Positions 48,294 through 56,250 of a DNA stretch of 64,000 nt are shown here, piece by piece. A program made the translations under genes and the position numbers. The stretch is from CAZWLY01 sp964634465 (GTDB lineage Bacteria; Desulfobacterota; Desulfarculia; G963662305), in NCBI GenBank assembly GCA_964634465.1, contig CAZWLY010000003.1, forward strand, positions 124,001-188,000, in the 5' to 3' direction. The notes under the pieces were generated by a model. The model saw only the letters and a program-made list of their open reading frames with translations. It did not search any database and had not been told where the DNA came from. Each line of letters starts with the position of its first letter. Positions within the stretch are counted from its first letter, which is position 1.

Positions 48294-48764
48294 CTATCTT
48301 TCTTCCAGCCACTGGAGGCGGAAGGTGACGTTGTGCTGAAAGTATCCGGTATCGTTGGGGATGGACTTGTCCGCGGTCACGCTCATGACTCGAAGCGCGC
48401 CCTCCTGGCTGACCGGATTGGCGTCGTAGTCCTTGAATGGGATCAGGGCGTCGATGGGGATCTCGTTGACCACGACGTCCCTGATCTCCCGGGGTCGATA
48501 AGAGTTGGTCAGGGGCTCCTTGACAAAGATGTTGACGCTCAAGAGCACGTCCTTCCAGAGCCCGGGACCGGAATCGACCCGGCCGGCGAACTTACCGCCG
48601 CCGGCGTCGAGCAGGCGAAGCTGGACGTACTCGGTCTCGGCGTTTAAGTCCTGCTCGACGCCTTCGTAATCGACGGTCAGCCCGGCCGTCTCCAGAGCCC
48701 CGCCAAGATGGTCGTAGACGCTCTTGGCCAGGTTGGTCGCCTTGGCTGTGGGGTGTAAGGCCAC
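48294..48764 (-). CDS. Probable tail terminator or tail completion protein
   Basis: 156 aa from GTG with AAGGAGG 4 bases upstream. ALHPTAKATNLAKSVYDHLG at the N-terminus and VQLRLLDAGGGKFAGRVDSG suit a small alpha/beta tail-completion protein, although it lies after the tube gene and not before it. It ends 8 bases before the G-like chaperone. No clear family match. Confidence 0.55.
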   Translation of the reverse strand: MALHPTAKATNLAKSVYDHLGGALETAGLTVDYEGVEQDLNAETEYVQLRLLDAGGGKFAGRVDSGPGLWKDVLLSVNIFVKEPLTNSYRPREIRDVVVNEIPIDALIPFKDYDANPVSQEGALRVMSVTADKSIPNDTGYFQHNVTFRLQWLEER

Positions 48765-48783
48765 GAGGCCTCCTTTTTGGAAT

Positions 48784-49347
48784 CTAGGCGGTCACGTCGG
48801 TGCCGGCGGTGAAAGCCGAGTCGCGGACGATGGTCCCGTAGCACTTGCCAGTGAGGCTGACCGTCACGCCGTCGTCGCTTTCGGAGACGGTGCACTGGCT
48901 CAAGGGGAACCAGACCTCGTTGTAGTGCCAGCAGTAGTCGGTGTCGCCGTCGAGCATGTACTCCACGTTGCAGCACAGCTTGCCGGAACTGACGAAGGTC
49001 GGGGTGTTGTTGACTCCGTCCCGCTGGGTGGTGCCCTTGGTGGTGACGATGGTCTTGGAGTTGACCGTCTTGCCCTCCAGCCAATCCATCAGGTAGCCGA
49101 AGGTCTCATGCTCGGTGATGGTCACGGTGAAGGACACATCGACCGGGGCCAGCTTCTCGTCGTCGCGGGCCCGGGTGTAGACGGCGGTGTCGCCGCGGCC
49201 GCGATCCAGAAAGAGCTGCTCCTCGGGTTCGGGCACACCGATGGGCCCGGAGAAGTCGCCGCCGGTGAACTTGATCTCCAGATAGTAGGGGGTGGTGGAC
49301 CCGTCGTAGATCCTGATCTCGCCGTCACGGTTGGTAAACTTGGCCAT
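48784..49347 (-). CDS. Major tail tube protein
   Basis: 187 aa, starting MAKFTNRDGEIRIYDGSTTP, beta-rich, with a paired ITEHETFGYLMDWLEGKTVN insertion and the closing VSLTGKCYGTIVRDSAF. Length, fold pattern and position two genes before the chaperones and tape measure fit a siphophage tail tube protein. GAGAGGA precedes the ATG. Confidence 0.7.
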   Translation of the reverse strand: MAKFTNRDGEIRIYDGSTTPYYLEIKFTGGDFSGPIGVPEPEEQLFLDRGRGDTAVYTRARDDEKLAPVDVSFTVTITEHETFGYLMDWLEGKTVNSKTIVTTKGTTQRDGVNNTPTFVSSGKLCCNVEYMLDGDTDYCWHYNEVWFPLSQCTVSESDDGVTVSLTGKCYGTIVRDSAFTAGTDVTA

Positions 49348-49350
49348 GAT

Positions 49351-49977
49351 TCAATTCCTCTCCTTTAGTTGATGTGGTTTACCCAATAACTCCGCCAGCC
49401 AACCGCTGACGGCCCTGACGTTTGAAAGGCGCCCCTCCTCATGCATGCGCACAAAGGCGGGGCGGGCTCTCTGGTGGCTGTGGTAGCGACGCGGGCCTGG
49501 GTCGAAGTAGTGGCCCGAGCCGTCCAGGGGCATACCGGCGATGACGATTCGGCTCTCCCTTCGCCCGTAGCCCAGCCCCAGGGCCACGGCCACGGCCAGG
49601 CTCCCCGAATTCTGGGCCTCATAACCGCCGGTGAACCGCCAGTAGATGTCGGCGTTGACGTCCCATTTGGCGCTGTGACACAGAAATTCGGCGTCGCCGT
49701 AAAACCCCAGACGAAGATGGCGACCGGCAAAAAACAACTCCGGATGGCTGGTCACCCAGTGATCTATCGGCCGGGGCAGGAGAAGCCCGGACATATTGAC
49801 CGCCATCACGTCACCGCGATGGTGCGGTCCGTAGGCGGCCAGGTCGTCGGGCAGGCCGGCCCCGTCACCGATGATGAGTAACTCGTCTTCGGGGGGCGGG
49901 GGCGGTTTCAGAGCCAACCGGATGAAGGCCTGGACCGTCCAGGGATCATCGCTCTTGAGCGGCTTGAACCGGCCCAC
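49351..49977 (-). CDS. MptE/DUF115-like Rossmann-fold protein in the phage module
   Basis: 208 aa. LLIIGDGAGLPDDLAAYGPH followed by VMAVNMSGLLLPRPIDHWVTS and a HPELF resembles the nucleotide-binding core of 6-hydroxymethylpterin-pyrophosphokinase-like/DUF115 proteins, known in phage genomes and in glycan (sialic-acid-like) transfer. The conserved GYEAQNSGSLAVAVALGLGY lies near residue 125. It sits between the tube and connector genes, an odd site for an enzyme. The molecular target is unknown. Confidence 0.55.
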   Translation of the reverse strand: MGRFKPLKSDDPWTVQAFIRLALKPPPPPEDELLIIGDGAGLPDDLAAYGPHHRGDVMAVNMSGLLLPRPIDHWVTSHPELFFAGRHLRLGFYGDAEFLCHSAKWDVNADIYWRFTGGYEAQNSGSLAVAVALGLGYGRRESRIVIAGMPLDGSGHYFDPGPRRYHSHQRARPAFVRMHEEGRLSNVRAVSGWLAELLGKPHQLKERN

Positions 49978-50409
49978 TCAAAACCCCCTCCGCTTCAGTT
50001 CTTTTTCGATCTGGCGTTTGAACTCCCGGCCGACCCGGCGGTGGCTCCGCACCAGAGCGGTGCGGAGCATGCCGTGGGGGGCCTGATCAGAGGAGCCGAA
50101 CTCCAGGGCGACGATATGGGCCACGTTGTTGAACAGAAAAAGCCGGGCCGACAGGGGCAGTCCGGTCGGCTCAGCCGGCGGCGGGTAGTAATCCTGACCC
50201 GGCGGCGGGACGTCGTCGGTCGGCCTGACGTCGATCATCCACCCGGCCCGGGCTTGGCCGGTATCGACCGGGGTGGCGGCCACCACGTCGCGCCACAGCT
50301 CCAAGGTCGTCAGCCGGACGGCCTTCTTGGCCCCGATCTCCACCGCCTCGATCAGCCGTTTCAGTTCCGCCTCGAAACGACGGAGATCGGCCGCGTTGAG
50401 GTTCGACAT
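49978..50409 (-). CDS. HK97 gp10-like tail completion protein
   Basis: 143 aa. TTLELWRDVVAATPVDTGQARAGW is the hallmark of the HK97 gp10/minor tail family (TPVDTGxxRxxW), with AHIVALEFGSSDQAPHGMLR following. It completes the tail or head-tail joint. It overlaps the upstream gene by one base (TGATG) and abuts the next. Confidence 0.85.
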   Translation of the reverse strand: MSNLNAADLRRFEAELKRLIEAVEIGAKKAVRLTTLELWRDVVAATPVDTGQARAGWMIDVRPTDDVPPPGQDYYPPPAEPTGLPLSARLFLFNNVAHIVALEFGSSDQAPHGMLRTALVRSHRRVGREFKRQIEKELKRRGF

Positions 50410-50792
50410 CAGGCCCGCCTCAACTGGAGGCGGTAGAGCCGAGCTTCATCCAGACCGAGCGGCTCGGCCCGAACCACGTTCCAGACCCGGCCGCCGATGA
50501 CGACTCGATCGGTGACCGGGTCGGGCTCCAGGCCCAACTCGTCGGCGGCGACGAGCATCCGTCGGTCGCCGGCCAAAACCTGCCCGCCCGAGGCGGCCGC
50601 CTCATATATCTCGTAATCGGCCAACGCGCAGAGAACCGGGGTGTCGGTCGTCGTCTCGGGGGTGAGACCGGCGGCCGGGTCGTGGCTTCCCAGGGTGATT
50701 CGCCGATAGGTGACCGGCTGGAGCCTGGAGGCGTCCACGGCCAGGTCCAAACTCTTCTGGGCCGCCTTTTTGAGACTATCCGCCCAGCTCAT
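50409..50792 (-). CDS. Head-tail joining protein
   Basis: 127 aa, starting MSWADSLKKAAQKSLDLAVD. The sequence VTYRRITLGSHDPAAGLTPE and later DRVVIGGRVWNVVRAEPLGL fit phage head-closure (stopper-like) proteins. Its place between the DnaT-like connector and the gp10-like protein is typical. One-base overlap with its downstream neighbour. Confidence 0.6.
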   Translation of the reverse strand: MSWADSLKKAAQKSLDLAVDASRLQPVTYRRITLGSHDPAAGLTPETTTDTPVLCALADYEIYEAAASGGQVLAGDRRMLVAADELGLEPDPVTDRVVIGGRVWNVVRAEPLGLDEARLYRLQLRRA

Positions 50793-50795
50793 TCT

Positions 50796-51311
50796 CTAGG
50801 CCCTCGTCAGATGAACCGACCCGCCGGCCAGGGCGGGACGCAGGAGTTGCTTGATCGCCGCCTCGGTGCCGCCGGCCAGAGCCGAGCCGGTCTCAGCGGC
50901 GAATTCACCGCTCATGAAGCCCTCGAGGCCAGCCTTCATGAGCGGCCGGTCGTCGGCCGAGTCGTCTTCATCCATCTCGCGGTGAAGCCAGCGGACCGCT
51001 TCGGCCTGGGCCTGCTTGACCCAGGGGGCGACGGCCGGGCTGTCGACGGTCCCTTGATCGGGCACGCCGCCGTCGGCCAGGCGGGGGAAGGCCCGGGCCT
51101 GACCGGCCGTGGCCGGCTGGCCCAAAAGGGGCCACCGGCGATCGACGACCCGGGCCGCCTCGATCAAGAGGGCCGCCTTCTGCTCGCTGGTCAGCGCCGC
51201 CCATGTCGTCGAAAAGGTGGGCACAGTCTCGAAAACGGCGTCGGCTTCATCTAGGGTCAGGTAGCTGTTGGCCGACTCTCCGGCCACGGTGGCGTCGATG
51301 GTTATCGCCAT
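50796..51311 (-). CDS. DnaT-like head-tail connector (adaptor) protein
   Basis: 171 aa from the ATG at 51309-51311, with GAGGAG 8 bases upstream. SANSYLTLDEADAVFETVPT and WAALTSEQKAALLIEAARVVDRR match the phage protein family annotated as DnaT-like ssDNA-binding/adaptor. It is the first gene of the remaining module; the capsid and portal genes expected upstream are missing. The longer frame lacks a ribosome site. Confidence 0.75.
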   Translation of the reverse strand: MAITIDATVAGESANSYLTLDEADAVFETVPTFSTTWAALTSEQKAALLIEAARVVDRRWPLLGQPATAGQARAFPRLADGGVPDQGTVDSPAVAPWVKQAQAEAVRWLHREMDEDDSADDRPLMKAGLEGFMSGEFAAETGSALAGGTEAAIKQLLRPALAGGSVHLTRA

Positions 51312-51565
51312 GGGACAAGCTCCTCGTTGGAAGGGAATACCGGGGTCTCGGATGGGGACGAAAAACCGGCGGTCGAAAGGAAAGGTCGTCCCGTTCGGGG
51401 CGACCTTGTTCGAGCTTAGGGGGATTATAGTCTTCGGCCGGGGGGGTCGTACAGTGGGAGAAGATGAACAACTTCGAGCAAAGCTCACGCTTTGCCGTTA
51501 TCGTTCCCGCCGGGACCTATGATCGCCTAAATATGGATAGTCAATGGATAGTCAATGGGCGCGGG
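51312..51565 (-). promoter_or_regulatory. Junction between phage module and host genes, with promoter-like elements
   Basis: 254 bp without a gene. On the minus strand TATAAT lies at 51424-51429 with a poor -35. An 11-bp tandem duplication ATGGATAGTCA (51534-51555) creates two TTGACT -35-like boxes; the outer one is 16 bases from TATTTA (51529-51534). This region marks the point where head genes would be expected and may hold the deletion scar. Confidence 0.4.
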
Positions 51566-53515
51566 CTAGCGCCTTGCACCTTTGCCCAGCTTTTTGGCGT
51601 AGCGCTCCAGCTTCATTCCGGCCAAGGCCCCCTTGACGAGCGAGGCCAGACCGGGCGTATAGAGGTTGGCCGTCAACTCGGAGAAGAGACGGTACTTCCG
51701 CGGCGTATAGGGGAACCAGTTGGCCTCCAGCTTGGGGCTGTTCTTGTCGATCAGCACCGACTTGATGTTGGCGAAACAATAGAGGCCAAACTCGCCCTTG
51801 TAGCGGCCGATGCCGCTTTTCTTGGCTCCGCCGAAGGGCAGGGCGTGGTTGCCTTCGGTGAGCATGACGTTGTTGATGGACACGTTGCCGGTGACGATGG
51901 CTCGGGCCACCCGGTCGGCCCGCTCGATATCGTCAGACCAGACGCTGGCCGAAAGGCCGAACTCGGTGTCGTTGGCCAAAGCGACCACCTCGGCCTCGTC
52001 CCTGAACTTGAAGATGGGCAATAGCGGTCCGAAAGTCTCTTCCCGGTTCAAGAGCATCTCTTCGGTGCTGCCTTCGATGATCATCGGGGGAATGTATTCC
52101 GACTGGCCGTCCCACTCGTCGCCGGTCAAAAAGACGGCTCCCTTGGCCTTGGTGTCGGCCACCTGCTCGGCGATGACCTTGACCTGGGCCTGGGTGGTCA
52201 TCGGTCCGATGTCGGCGCTGCCGTCGCTGTCCAGCTTTTGGGTCAGGGACAACACCTCCCGAACCAGGATGTCCCTGAAGCGATCGTAGACCGACTCTTG
52301 AACGTAGAGCTTCTCGACCGAGGTGCAGGACTGGCCGGTGTTGGTAAACGCCCCCCAAACCGCCCCGGCCGCGGCCCGCTCCAGGTTGGCGTCCTCAAAG
52401 ACGATCATCGGGTCCTTGCCGCCCAATTCCAACTCGACTGGGATAAGTTGCTTGGCCGCCCGCTCCATGATCCGCTGGCCGGTGGCGGCGCTGCCGATGA
52501 AGAAGATCTTGTCCGGCCGCTGGTCGATCAGGAGATCGCCGATGGCCCCGCCAGGACCGTAGACGATCTGGACCCAGTCCGGCTCGAAGCCGACCTCGGC
52601 GAAAAGGCTTTCGCAAAGCCCCTTGAGCGGCGTCTCCTTGGAGGGTTTGAAGACGACCGCGTTCCCGACCACAAAGGCCGAGGTGATGGGCACGATGGCC
52701 TGGTAGAACGGGTAGTTCCAAGGCGAGATCACCAGCACCGTGCCCAGCGGCTCGAAGTAGATCTTCGATTTTTTGCCCATCAGGGCCATGGGCGTCGGCG
52801 CCTTGCGGTCGGCCAGGATCTTGGGGGCATGTTTCTGGAGGTAATCCAGATGATCCAGGACGCCGAAAATCTCAGAGGTCAGGGCGTCGGTCCGGGACTT
52901 GCCGGTGTCGGCCTGGATGCGCTCGACGATCTCCTCTCGACGGGCGATGACGGCCGCCTTGAGACCGGCGATGTAATCCAACCGCTTCTTGAGGCCCAAG
53001 GCGGCGATACCCGGCTGGGCCGCCCTGGCTCGCTCGTAGATGCGGGCGACGCCCTTGGGCGTGGGATTGTCGAGACCGTAATCGTCGGTCGCCTCTTGCG
53101 CCTCGTCGCCCTCGGGAACGACCACCTTGGCGTCGTAGCCGATGACGTCGAAGACCTTGGGCCCCTCGTATCCCGGCCCGGTCAGGTTGGAGTAATAGAG
53201 ACTCATCGTCGCGCCCTTGAGGCCGATCTCCAGCAGGCGCAGGCCGGCGCCCAAGACGCCCGGGAATTTGCAATTGTTGGTCGCCGCACTCATTAAAAGT
53301 GAAATCAGCCAATTGGGCAGCCACCTGAAAACGCTCAAGACCAGGCGCAGGCCGTTCAAGTCGTCTTCGGTCAGGTAGGCGGCCATCCGGTCGATGTGGC
53401 CGATGCAACCGGTCTGGGAAAACGAGGGCGACTTGTCCGTGCCAGGCAGGATGACATCACCGGTCTTGATCAGACTCTTGAGCTGGCTGGGGCTGAAATA
53501 CTTGGAGGTGATCAT
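51566..53515 (-). CDS. Aldehyde dehydrogenase fused to a gluconate-2-dehydrogenase subunit 3-like domain
   Basis: 649 aa. Residues ~1-105 (SPSQLKSLIKTGDVILPGTD, GHIDRMAAYLTEDDLNGLRL) resemble the small subunit of GMC-type gluconate dehydrogenases. Residues ~130-600 are a full NAD(P)-aldehyde dehydrogenase: PWNYPFYQAIVP (Asn, ~267), VELELGGKDP (Glu, ~363) and TNTGQSCTSVEKLYV (Cys, ~397). The ATG at 53513-53515 overlaps the stop of the GMC gene (ATGA). Together they look like an alcohol-to-acid module in which the fused domain docks the GMC enzyme; that role is inference. Confidence 0.88.
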   Translation of the reverse strand: MITSKYFSPSQLKSLIKTGDVILPGTDKSPSFSQTGCIGHIDRMAAYLTEDDLNGLRLVLSVFRWLPNWLISLLMSAATNNCKFPGVLGAGLRLLEIGLKGATMSLYYSNLTGPGYEGPKVFDVIGYDAKVVVPEGDEAQEATDDYGLDNPTPKGVARIYERARAAQPGIAALGLKKRLDYIAGLKAAVIARREEIVERIQADTGKSRTDALTSEIFGVLDHLDYLQKHAPKILADRKAPTPMALMGKKSKIYFEPLGTVLVISPWNYPFYQAIVPITSAFVVGNAVVFKPSKETPLKGLCESLFAEVGFEPDWVQIVYGPGGAIGDLLIDQRPDKIFFIGSAATGQRIMERAAKQLIPVELELGGKDPMIVFEDANLERAAAGAVWGAFTNTGQSCTSVEKLYVQESVYDRFRDILVREVLSLTQKLDSDGSADIGPMTTQAQVKVIAEQVADTKAKGAVFLTGDEWDGQSEYIPPMIIEGSTEEMLLNREETFGPLLPIFKFRDEAEVVALANDTEFGLSASVWSDDIERADRVARAIVTGNVSINNVMLTEGNHALPFGGAKKSGIGRYKGEFGLYCFANIKSVLIDKNSPKLEANWFPYTPRKYRLFSELTANLYTPGLASLVKGALAGMKLERYAKKLGKGARR

Positions 53516-54924
53516 CGGCTGCTCCCCAGAATTTCGGCCGCCGCCTTTTTGGACAGGGCCATGATGGTCAGCGAGGGGTTGATGCCCGGTGCGTTGGGAA
53601 AGATGCTGCAATCGGCGGCAAAGATGTGCTTGTACCCGTGGAGCCTGAAATCGGGACCGACCACCGATCGGGCCGGATCGACGCCCAGCCCCAGGCCGCC
53701 CATGAGGTGCAGTCCAATGGCCGCCGGGCAGTTGATGATCTTTTTGGCTCCGGTGGCCCGGAAGATGTCGTTGATCACTTTGACGCCGTCTTCGACCTGC
53801 TTTTTGTCCCTGGCGTTGAGCTTTTTGAATACGGTTACCTTGCCCTTGGAATTGACCTTGATCCGGCCCGGGTTGGTGTCCCTGGTGCAGACCTCGATAC
53901 AGGCGAAGTGGTTCATCTGCTCCATCAGGGCGTGATGGGCCTTGCCGAAGCCCGAGATGAGCATCGCCACCGCGGCCGGCCCGGCGTAGACGTTCTCCAG
54001 TTTGAACCCGGCGCTTCGAAAACCGGGATCGTCGGATTTGAGCGCCTGGAACGGGCCCTTGTGGGAGTTGACCTCGTCTTCGTAGATGGCGAAGTTGTTG
54101 TACTGGGGGTGGCAGTAAAAGTTCCGGCCCAGGGCCGGGAGTTTTTTCCCGAACCCGGAACTCAAGAGCAGCTTGGAGTTGCCGATCGCTCCGGCGGCCA
54201 TGACCAGCTTTTCGGCCCGGTAGGCGCTCGGCCGGCGGCAGCGATCCAGGCCGTGGACCGTCACCCCGTCGCCGGTATCGACGATCTGGACGACCTCGAA
54301 TTCCGGAACCAGGGTCAAGCCGGCCGCCAAGGCTTTTTTGAGGACCGTCTCGGGCATGCTCTGTTTGCTGCCGATGCGGCAGCCATTGAGGCACTCGATG
54401 CAATCGTTGCCGTCTTCGTAACGACAATCCTTCTGGGCCCGGCGCAGGGGAGCCCAGCGGTAGCCCAGCTTCTCGAAGCCCTCTTTGAAGATGAGCGCGT
54501 TTCTGTTGCGGTGCTCTTCCGGGATGTACTGGATGGCCAACTCGCTCTCGGCCCGCTCGTACCACTCGGCCATGGCCTCGACGTTGAAGAAATCCACTCC
54601 CGAAACTTCTCGCCAGGAATCCAACGCGTCGTCGTCGAAACGGTCGACCAAGGCCTGGTTGACGATGGAGCCGCCGCCGACGGCCTTGGGTCGCAGCAGG
54701 ACCACCTTGGCGTCATGGTTCAGCTCCAGGCCGCCGCTCCAGTAGAGCTGGGAGGTGCCGTCCACCTCGAGCCGGGGGTAGGTCTGGCGGGTGAAGAACT
54801 TGCCCGCCTCCAGCATCAGGCATTTCAGCCCGGCCCGGCAGAGCTCGTCGGCGATGAACGAACCCGAGATGCCGGCCCCGACGATAATGAAGTCGTAGGT
54901 TCGGTCGTCGAATGAACCACTCAC
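53512..54924 (-). CDS. GMC-family FAD oxidoreductase (alcohol oxidase/dehydrogenase)
   Basis: 470 aa from a GTG chosen because GGAGGGAGG lies 6 bases before it. The FAD motif FIIVGAGISGSFIADEL is near residue 13, LLRPKAVGGGSIVNQALVDR is the second FAD-binding stretch, and the C-terminal GLHLMGGLGLG plus NAPGINPSLTIMALS carries the catalytic His/Asn pair. There is a Cys-rich insertion (DCIECLNGCRIGSKQS). It oxidises an alcohol to an aldehyde for the fused dehydrogenase translated with it. No Tat signal is seen, so probably cytoplasmic. Confidence 0.88.
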   Translation of the reverse strand: MSGSFDDRTYDFIIVGAGISGSFIADELCRAGLKCLMLEAGKFFTRQTYPRLEVDGTSQLYWSGGLELNHDAKVVLLRPKAVGGGSIVNQALVDRFDDDALDSWREVSGVDFFNVEAMAEWYERAESELAIQYIPEEHRNRNALIFKEGFEKLGYRWAPLRRAQKDCRYEDGNDCIECLNGCRIGSKQSMPETVLKKALAAGLTLVPEFEVVQIVDTGDGVTVHGLDRCRRPSAYRAEKLVMAAGAIGNSKLLLSSGFGKKLPALGRNFYCHPQYNNFAIYEDEVNSHKGPFQALKSDDPGFRSAGFKLENVYAGPAAVAMLISGFGKAHHALMEQMNHFACIEVCTRDTNPGRIKVNSKGKVTVFKKLNARDKKQVEDGVKVINDIFRATGAKKIINCPAAIGLHLMGGLGLGVDPARSVVGPDFRLHGYKHIFAADCSIFPNAPGINPSLTIMALSKKAAAEILGSSR

Positions 54925-55453
54925 CTTGCCCCTCCCTCCAGAGATGTCAAGCATCAGCGGGCTCAGCCCGAGAGCAGGGATTGCAGGAAACCTCGCCGAC
55001 CTCGCCCTTGACGGCCGACGAGGCCCGTCCGGACGTCAGGCCGCCGGCCCCAAGAATGCGTCACCCTCCGGCCCCTTCTGGGAACAGGAGCGGGAACTCG
55101 ATCGACTTCACGCCTAAACCGGCGTCACAAGCCAAACGAGTATTGAAGACCCGTTATCCGATCTACTAGCTTATATCACATCATCCAGGGCGCGGGCCAG
55201 GAGATGGGGCGTGAGCGCTCGCCCCGACAAAAATCATCGCTATTGACCAGAATAAGGGGCTCTGATAGCGTTTTCCTCTGACATAACGCTCTCTCCCGGC
55301 GGGACAAGAGGGGGATGTCGGGCCGCAACCAGGACGACCGAGCCCTCCGAGCGGCGCTTTCCAGTCGAACCCGATGGCTGTGGCTGCCATCGGAGGAGAC
55401 GCCGGCGCCTTGTCCCTCACCCGGCCGAAGAGGGCAGATACAGGAGGGACTGC
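54925..55453. other. Divergent intergenic region, GMC operon and DUF4412-like gene
   Basis: 529 bp with no gene. On the minus strand TGATATAAG near 55170 is a possible -10 for the GMC operon. A segment around 55285-55315 (CTCTCCCGGCGGGACAAGAGGGGG) resembles one near 30868-30900. No RNA gene was recognised. Confidence 0.4.
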
Positions 55454-56104
55454 ATGATCTCGATTCCCCGCCTCAAATTAGCCGGCGGCCTGATCGCTCT
55501 GTTAACCGGACTGGCCCTCGTCGGCGCGGCCGCGGCCGCCGAGTTCTCGGCCGACATGATCCGGACCATGGCCGGCCACACCACCGAAGGCAAGGTCTAC
55601 ATCAAGGACAAAAAGATGCGGATCGAGGGCGGCCCGGGCGAACCGATCACCATCGTCGATGGCGAGGCGGCCAAGATATACGTCATCATGCCTCAGGCGG
55701 GGATGTACCTGGAGCACCCAGCCGAAGGGCCGATGGGCCAAATGCTTGAAGAGCCGTCCCCCGAGGCCGACGCCAAGATGGGCGTCAAGCGGGTCAAGCT
55801 GGGCACCGAGACGGTCAACGGTTACAAGTGCGACAAGATCAAAGTCGTTTTCGACGACCCTTCCCAGGGCGAAATGATCCAGTGGGTGAGCAAAAAACAT
55901 AAACTGCCCATCAAAATGGTCCACAATGGGCCCATGGGTCGAATCGTCATCGAGTACAAGAACATCAAGACGAGCGGCCTTCGCGACTCCCTGTTCAAGC
56001 CGCCAAAAGGTCTGCGAAAGATGCAGATGCCGAAGATGGGCGGACAGATGGGCGGTGGGATGTCGATGCCGAACATCCCGGGCATGACACCGCCCAGCGA
56101 TTGA
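55454..56104 (+). CDS. Exported DUF4412-like protein
   Basis: 216 aa with a signal peptide (AGGLIALLTGLALVGAAAAA). The mature part has beta-strand pairs typical of DUF4412/LolA-like exported proteins: FSADMIRTMAGHTTEGKVYI, KDKKMRIEGG and VNGYKCDKIKVVFDDP. The C-terminus is Met/Gly/Pro-rich (QMPKMGGQMGGGMSMPNIPG), a possible metal-binding or flexible tail. CAGGAGG lies 7 bases before the ATG. No operon partners. Confidence 0.7.
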   Translation: MISIPRLKLAGGLIALLTGLALVGAAAAAEFSADMIRTMAGHTTEGKVYIKDKKMRIEGGPGEPITIVDGEAAKIYVIMPQAGMYLEHPAEGPMGQMLEEPSPEADAKMGVKRVKLGTETVNGYKCDKIKVVFDDPSQGEMIQWVSKKHKLPIKMVHNGPMGRIVIEYKNIKTSGLRDSLFKPPKGLRKMQMPKMGGQMGGGMSMPNIPGMTPPSD

Positions 56105-56250
56105 TTCGCCGCCCAACGGATCATCGTCCGGCCGGGACGACTGGGCCGGGCCGTGATCGGACATCGAGAGCGGTGACTCGCCCGGGCCGGCGGCCGGCGT
56201 TTTGACTTCCACCGGCGTCGATCGTCGGTCGCTTGTCCGGCCCTACTTTG

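Larger units (their letters stand above)
34727..51311 (-). mobile_element. Siphophage-type tail module without head genes (defective prophage or tailocin-like)
   Basis: All phage genes run on the minus strand in the usual late order: head-tail connectors, tail tube, chaperones, tape measure, baseplate-like proteins and end-of-module accessory proteins. Genes for terminase, portal, protease, capsid, integrase and repressor are absent, and metabolic genes flank both sides. I found no convincing att repeats. Either the head half was deleted or the cluster is kept as a headless tail particle; the retained connectors argue for recent loss. Confidence 0.8.

Noticed and set aside
34661..51565. Prophage attachment sites and an integrase
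   Set aside because: No integrase gene and no convincing direct repeat between the two flanks was found by eye; tRNA genes are also absent at the borders.
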